From COE1 sp036310845 (GTDB lineage: Bacteria; Bacillota; Clostridia; Lachnospirales; Lachnospiraceae), in the NCBI GenBank assembly GCA_036310845.1, contig JAXJRB010000086.1, positions 1 to 64,000 on the forward strand: DNA of 64,000 bases, read 5' to 3'. The notes below the pieces were generated by a model that had not been told where the DNA came from, did not search any database, and saw only the letters and a list, made by a program, of their open reading frames with translations. Position 1 is the stretch's first letter. Each line of letters opens with the position of its first letter. This document shows, in pieces, positions 60,116 through 64,000 of the stretch. A program made the position numbers and the translations under genes.

Positions 60116-60181
60116 TTATAGTTACCTCCTATACTAATATATTAACTTTATTATAGTATAAAACAGTAAAAAGTCAATATA

Positions 60182-60209
60182 ATTGCGCTAAACTATTGTT
60201 TAGCGCAAT
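60182..60209. repeat. 12-bp-arm inverted repeat ATTGCGCTAAAC
   Basis: Arms ATTGCGCTAAAC and GTTTAGCGCAAT around TATT. Perfect, with little U-run, so possibly an operator or binding site rather than a terminator. Confidence 0.5.
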
Positions 60210-60269
60210 GAATAATAGTTAAAATACTACTCTTTTACTGATGCTGTATCTATGTGAAAAAATATAAAT

Positions 60270-60301
60270 GGCTTACTCATGACTAAAATCACAAGTAAGC
60301 C
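60270..60301 (-). terminator. Hairpin downstream of the interrupted gene
   Basis: GGCTTACT/AGTAAGCC arms followed on the minus strand by ATTTATATTTTTT. Confidence 0.5.
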
Positions 60302-60315
60302 GTTTGAAGAAAATG

Positions 60316-60873
60316 TCAGTGGTTATCAAAATAATTTTGAAGTGCAAGGGCTTTTTCATCCAGAGTATTACAATAAGGTACTAAAAGGTATTTTGTTGCT
60401 GAATCTTCAAAAGATTTATAGAAAGCTCTTAAAGTTCCAAAGTAGTTAATATTACCTTCTGCATAATACATATAATGGAGCAGATCAGTTTCAACTACTT
60501 GATGAGATGTTGTTTCCTCAGGAGAAAGCATATGAATGCAATATGCTATTTCTATTGGAGTTTCTATTCCTCCAAATAATCCATAACTACCGAAAACTTG
60601 ACTCCTATTTTTTGTTATTGTTACTGAGTCTAATACGAGCTCTTTATCTGCAATTTTTCGACAGGCTTTTGTTTTTCCGTAACCAGTTATAAGACATCCA
60701 ACTTTATTTATCATGAAAAGATCAGCATATATACTACTGGAGCCTTCTTCTAAGGATTGAGTCTTCCACATTTTCTCGTAGTGTTCAATAATATAATTTT
60801 CTATATTTCCCCATTCTATTGGAAAATTAGCAGGTAAGTATTTCTGGGAATTTTTATGATAGAATATAGATTT
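60316..60873 (-). pseudogene. 3' part of a gene split by the IS605-type element
   Basis: The minus frame is open from the stop at 60316 up to 60873 (185 codons), where the IS left end begins, so the ATG at 60771 is internal rather than the original start. Residues upstream of that ATG read SIFYHKNSQKYLPANFPIEW, clearly coding. The missing first 8 codons lie on the other side of the IS at 62792-62815, in frame. The original protein would be 193 residues, of unknown family. Confidence 0.7.
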
Positions 60874-60967
60874 AGGATATCAAGCGGGAATCCTCGGTTA
60901 TTCAATTGCAAAAGATACACGGTATCTTTTGATGAAAGCGCTTTAACTATCCTTTACTATTGTTATC

Positions 60968-60983
60968 CGAACATATGGTTGTT
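60968..60983 (+). promoter_or_regulatory. LexA-box-like CGAACATATGGTTGTT, copy 2 (in the IS)
   Basis: Identical to 56831-56846. Lies about 30-45 bases upstream of the tnpA start, so could place transposase expression under DNA-damage control. Confidence 0.4.
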
Positions 60984-61013
60984 GTTTTTGCATATTTATG
61001 ATACACTATATGT

Positions 61014-61426
61014 ATGAAAGAAAACCTTATACATTCAAGGACTTGCGTCTATAACATTAACTATCATGTGGTATAATCTGTTAAGTACCGCAGGGAAATT
61101 CTTAATGCTAAGGTGGAATCTTTTCTTAAAGATACCGTTATGCAGATTGCAAGTGATAAAAGCTTTACTCTCCATCTTTTTGAAGTTGGCGAATGCGACC
61201 ATGTGCATTGTTTTATATCTGCACCACCCCATACTTTCCATTACGACAATTGTTAAATACCTCAAAGGTATTACCCGGACGCAAGCTGTTTGAAGTTTAT
61301 CCGGAATTACGTGCCAAAATGTGGAAAGGCGAGTTGTGGAACCACTCTTACTACGTGGAAACCATCGGCTCCGTATCGGAAGAAAATATTCGACGTTACA
61401 TTGAGAAACAGTCCAAATCATACTGA
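61014..61426 (+). pseudogene. tnpA: Degenerate Y1 HUH transposase (tnpA)
   Basis: The reading frame is TnpA-like (YNINYHVV, then SVKYRREILNAKVESFLKD, HUH motif CDHVHCFISAPP, IVKYLKGI, YPELRAKMWKGELWNHSYYV, tyrosine in RRYIEKQ). It is broken by an in-frame TAA at 61074 and single extra bases near 61236 and 61279. Not functional as read; the element would need transposase in trans. Confidence 0.85.
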
Positions 61427-61438
61427 AAGGAGTAAAAT

Positions 61439-62686
61439 ATGTTACTTTCCAAAGAAACCACCATAAAACTAAGTGACGATTACAGCAACATTATTTCACA
61501 CATGAATTATGCTGCCTATAAACTTTGGAATGTATGTAATCACGAAAGACGTAATTACAAATCAATCGGACTGTCTAAATTCCCGGACTGGTACTACCAG
61601 AAACGTCATCATAAAGATAACTTATGGTTTAAACCCCTGCCGTCCCAGACTGCACAGGAAGTATGCAAACTGCTTGACAAGTCGTGGAAGTCTTACTTTG
61701 CGTTGCTTAAAAGCAAAGGGATAGAACATCCAAAACCGCCACGCTTTAAGCAAACCGGCATTGCCATTACCTACATGCAAAACGCCATGAAACGTATGGA
61801 TGATGTTACCGTGCGTCTTACGTTATCCAAAGGCTTAAAAAAACATATGGCTGATACGTATGATATCCATGAAGACTATTTATACCTTAAAAACAGTATT
61901 TTTAAGGACATGGAAACCATCAAACAGCTAAAGATTTATCCGCCTGAAGATCATGTGGTACGCATAATAGCTGTTTACGAAGTACCTGATGCCGTATTCC
62001 TTGCGGATAATGGCAAATACTTATCCATTGATATTGGCGTAAAGAACCCGTTTACCTGTTATGACAGTACAACCGGTACTTCCTTTATCGTGGGCAGAGA
62101 GTATAAATCAATCTGCCACAAGTACGATAAGATGATAGCCCACTACCAAAGTATCTGCGAATTACAGCAGGCTGCGGCCGGTATTAAGTACCCGAAACCG
62201 TCCAAACGTGTCCTTATGCTTTATGAAAAGAAACGTCATTGTATCAATGACTACTTCCATAAATGCACAAGATACATCGTATCGTATTGCAAGGAACACG
62301 ATATCCATACGGTTGTAATCGGGGATATAACAAATATCCGTGAAGACAAAAATCTTGGAGATGCCAATAACCAAACATTTCATGCACTGCCGTATAAAAA
62401 GATATACGGCATGTTGGAGTACAAACTTGTCATGGAAGGCATACGCCTTGTGATGATGAAAGAATCGTACTCAAGCCAGTGCAGTCCGTTATCAGAAGCC
62501 GTATGTAAAGAATCTGCCAGCAAACATAATCGCAAATGTCGTGGCTTATATATTGACGGAACATATATATGGAACGCGGATTCCGTTGGTTCCTTTAATA
62601 TTTTACGCCTTTATTTTGCAAAGATAAACAAGGTTATAACCTTTACACCAAGACACCTAAGTAACCCATTAAAGGTAGCTGTGTAA
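61439..62686 (+). CDS. tnpB: TnpB RNA-guided nuclease of the IS605-type element
   Basis: A 415-residue protein with RuvC-I Asp in LSIDIGVKNPFTCYDS and RuvC-III Asp in WNADSVGSFNIL; RuvC-II region VVIGDITNIRED, where Asp sits instead of the usual Glu but Glu follows five residues later. Cysteines around YSSQCSP and RKCRGLY fit a zinc ribbon. Start behind GAAAGGAGTAAAAT. The GC content is higher than that of the plasmid genes, suggesting recent arrival. It contrasts with the damaged TnpB-like protein at 9289-10347. Confidence 0.9.
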   Translation: MLLSKETTIKLSDDYSNIISHMNYAAYKLWNVCNHERRNYKSIGLSKFPDWYYQKRHHKDNLWFKPLPSQTAQEVCKLLDKSWKSYFALLKSKGIEHPKPPRFKQTGIAITYMQNAMKRMDDVTVRLTLSKGLKKHMADTYDIHEDYLYLKNSIFKDMETIKQLKIYPPEDHVVRIIAVYEVPDAVFLADNGKYLSIDIGVKNPFTCYDSTTGTSFIVGREYKSICHKYDKMIAHYQSICELQQAAAGIKYPKPSKRVLMLYEKKRHCINDYFHKCTRYIVSYCKEHDIHTVVIGDITNIREDKNLGDANNQTFHALPYKKIYGMLEYKLVMEGIRLVMMKESYSSQCSPLSEAVCKESASKHNRKCRGLYIDGTYIWNADSVGSFNILRLYFAKINKVITFTPRHLSNPLKVAV

Positions 62687-62791
62687 CCCGCATGCGGGTA
62701 GCAGTATCGGTAGCATGGACCTACCACTAGGTAACTGCATCGTTAGATGTAGCCACTAGATGCTTGGATATTCAATATCCGAGTAGTTCAC
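62687..62791 (+). ncRNA. Right end / omega-RNA scaffold of the IS
   Basis: A structured stretch right after tnpB: CCCGCATGCGGG hairpin, several short stems (GGTAG..CTACC), and GGATAT/ATATCC before GAGTAGTTCAC. In this family the guide RNA scaffold overlaps the tnpB 3' end and right end. RNA inferred from family knowledge. Confidence 0.6.
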
Positions 62792-62815
62792 AAATAATAT
62801 AATCTTATTTTTCAT
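62792..62815 (-). pseudogene. 5' fragment (8 codons) of the gene split by the IS
   Basis: AAGGGGAAATT then ATG AAA AAT AAG ATT ATA TTA TTT (minus strand), which continues in frame as AAA TCT ATA at 60873. Gives the original start and ribosome site of the interrupted 193-residue gene. Confidence 0.65.
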
Positions 62816-63075
62816 AATTTCCCCTTATTAACACATTGTTTATGATGAATATCGCCCATATTCTTTTATGAGGAAACCATCCCCGCTCTCTGGTATATAG
62901 TGTTAGGGATGGTTTTCTTAGCTAACTATTTTCGCCGGAACGGATACTATGTACCGCCCTATTTATAAGATAACATCTGTGTCGTATAATGTCTAGTTAT
63001 TTTCATATATGATGTATGCAGGACACAAATAAAAAAGACGCTAATGCGTTATAACACTAGCGTCTGTAAAATTAT
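62816..63075. other. Gene-free stretch with two hairpins
   Basis: GGAAACCATCCC pairs with GGGATGGTTTTC (62872-62917), and GACGCTA with TAGCGTC (63036-63063); the latter is a likely minus-strand terminator. No gene seen. Confidence 0.45.
63036..63063 (-). terminator. Terminator of the right-edge operon
   Basis: GACGCTA/TAGCGTC stem followed by TTTTTT on the minus strand. Confidence 0.65.
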
Positions 63076-63142
63076 CTATTCTTTTTTTTGATAGTACCCT
63101 CTTCCAGTATGCACAACAGTGTCTGCGATATTAGAAAATGGT

Positions 63143-63274
63143 TCAGTTCCAGTCCAACTCCAGGGACTCCCATGGTAATTTTCCATGTCTTTCATGATAA
63201 ATTTCTAATGCCCAACAAGTAGGTTTACCAGAATCTGTATCGCTTTCATGAACAATTTCCCATTTGTTTTTCAT
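63143..63274 (-). CDS. Unknown 43-residue protein, probably frameshifted
   Basis: MKNKWEIVHESDTDSGKPTC then WALEIYHERHGKLPWESLEL; start at 63274 behind GGAGGAATGGAA. After its stop another frame reads TGTEPFSNIADTVVHTGRGY, then YQKKE, to TAG at 63076, clearly protein-like. A one-base indel near 63150 or a programmed shift could join them into a protein of about 68 residues. Confidence 0.5.
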   Translation of the reverse strand: MKNKWEIVHESDTDSGKPTCWALEIYHERHGKLPWESLELDWN

Positions 63275-63287
63275 TTCCATTCCTCCA

Positions 63288-63986
63288 TCACAACCAATGA
63301 TACATTTGCAAACCATAATCTGACATAACCGGTCCATCTGAATCAAGACATAGCATGTCATAACCGTAGTCCTTGGCAAAATACAATAATTCCATTAAGT
63401 CACATGGTATATTTTTATAGTCTTCGGCATCATCAATATGCACCATGATAAAATATCCGTACACATCTTTTGGATAATACGTTATGCCTTCAAATTCGGT
63501 TTGATTCAGCATAAGCTCATTCGTTTCCGGTGTGATATGCCCGGTGGAAATTGTAAGCATTTGGTGGGTTTCAAATAGTTTTGCACTTTCTATATTGTTG
63601 TCATCCTCTGTTGTCGAAAGTCTTTGAAAAGAATTGTCATAACCTACAAATGTATTTCCTTCTAGATCCTCACAGATATATCGGATACCAATTGCTGGTT
63701 CGAATATTCTTTGAACAATTTTTCCTACTTTTCTTTCTGGATAGCAGCACACTTCTGTCCCTACAGGAATGTCATATTGCCATAGTTCAAATTTATCACC
63801 GATATCGCCCTGTATGAGATAAGCAGATTCCAGTTCTTCTTCCGATAAATGATTGATATATGAGCGAGCTCCGGCAATATCATAGTAAAAAAGCTTATAC
63901 TTTTCGCCTACAATAATTATGTTTTTGTAATTTTGATATAAGTTGTAGTCGTTAGCGTTTATTTTGAATGTTAATAGATTCCCCAT
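63288..63986 (-). CDS. Unknown 232-residue protein (DUF5983-like C-terminus, tentative)
   Basis: N-terminal half resembles small conjugative-element proteins (GTEVCCYPERKVGKIV); from about residue 145, LTISTGHITPETNELML and IMVHIDDAEDYKN with DYGYDMLCLDSDGPV resemble DUF5983 proteins of plasmids and ICEs. The start at 63986 is 14 bases from the window end and has no visible ribosome site, so the gene may begin farther out. Overlaps no other gene; 63143-63274 follows by 13 bases. Confidence 0.55.
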   Translation of the reverse strand: MGNLLTFKINANDYNLYQNYKNIIIVGEKYKLFYYDIAGARSYINHLSEEELESAYLIQGDIGDKFELWQYDIPVGTEVCCYPERKVGKIVQRIFEPAIGIRYICEDLEGNTFVGYDNSFQRLSTTEDDNNIESAKLFETHQMLTISTGHITPETNELMLNQTEFEGITYYPKDVYGYFIMVHIDDAEDYKNIPCDLMELLYFAKDYGYDMLCLDSDGPVMSDYGLQMYHWL

Positions 63987-64000
63987 AAGTATTTCGGATC

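Larger units (their letters stand above)
60874..62791 (+). mobile_element. IS200/IS605-family element (degenerate tnpA, intact tnpB)
   Basis: Left end AGGATATCAAGCGGGAATCC; right end with a GGATAT/ATATCC hairpin and GAGTAGTTCAC. The boundaries are set by the interrupted gene, whose frame is restored exactly when 60874-62791 is removed; no target duplication, as expected for this family. The sequence 5' of the left end is ATAGATTT. The target-proximal guide would begin with AAATAATATAATCTTA. Confidence 0.85.

Noticed and set aside
61193..61426. Independent 77-codon gene in the IS
   Set aside because: It is the C-terminal part of tnpA displaced by frameshifts.

Overview
The window is an AT-rich, low-GC Gram-positive (Bacillota, Clostridia) accessory replicon. 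Strong AGGAGG ribosome sites, an oxygen-sensitive class III ribonucleotide reductase, a Gram-positive type IV secretion module, two RepB/Rep_3-type initiators and several segregation systems point to a large conjugative plasmid, or plasmid-like phage/ICE, of an anaerobic gut or rumen clostridium, plausibly Lachnospiraceae. The genus is inference. No rRNA, tRNA, CRISPR array or phage capsid gene was seen. Nearly all genes lie on the minus strand.

Layout. 0.2-6.5 kb: secreted fibre-like, coiled-coil and collagen-like surface proteins followed by the VirD4/TraG coupling protein. 6.6-9.1 kb: a 48-bp IS200/IS605 remnant, small genes, the first Rep gene and its 22-bp iterons. 9.2-10.4 kb: a TnpB homologue that has lost catalytic residues and the zinc ribbon but keeps an omega-RNA-like 3' end, a possible guide and a terminator. 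10.4-13.8 kb: a transglutaminase-like protein and two winged-helix proteins, the second with its own iteron array. 14.1-19.9 kb: VirB4, PrgI, the second Rep gene and a large two-orientation iteron field. 20.0-22.1 kb: ParA, a small partner and a 1-kb AT-rich non-coding region. 22.3-27.2 kb: the transfer-channel operon (VirB2-like, VirB6-like, C39-peptidase-like). 27.5-30.2 kb: ParM/ParR-like pair facing a ParB/KorB-like gene. 30.3-36.7 kb: unknown membrane and regulatory proteins and a signal peptidase I fused to an extracellular region. 36.7-54.8 kb: a replication/recombination/nucleotide block (YqaJ nuclease, RecD-like helicase, primase, SSB and a possible annealing protein, a VWA protein with a MoxR-type AAA+ ATPase, NrdD and NrdG). 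55-64 kb: small unknown genes, a tyrosine recombinase and an IS605-type element that splits a gene.

Regulation is the most distinctive part. Eight transcription units, including the replication/recombination/nrd operons, start with the same architecture: a TTGC(A/T)N/TATAAT-type promoter, then 36-39 bases from the -10 to a terminator-like hairpin whose stem varies but stays paired, then (seven of eight) a second AAACCGC/GCGG hairpin before the ribosome site. A second set (transfer, partition, first Rep, TnpB-like and surface genes) shares a TTKACA-16-TATACT promoter overlapped by the box GGTATASTATACC. A third motif, the palindrome TGTGTTCAANTTGAACACA, occurs five times near rep, par and transfer genes and could be a ParB/KorB-type site.

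The two most interesting candidates for undescribed biology are the two-hairpin leader regulon and the nuclease-dead TnpB-like protein with its own guide-like RNA (TldR-like architecture). All functional statements come from reading the sequence; no database search was run.
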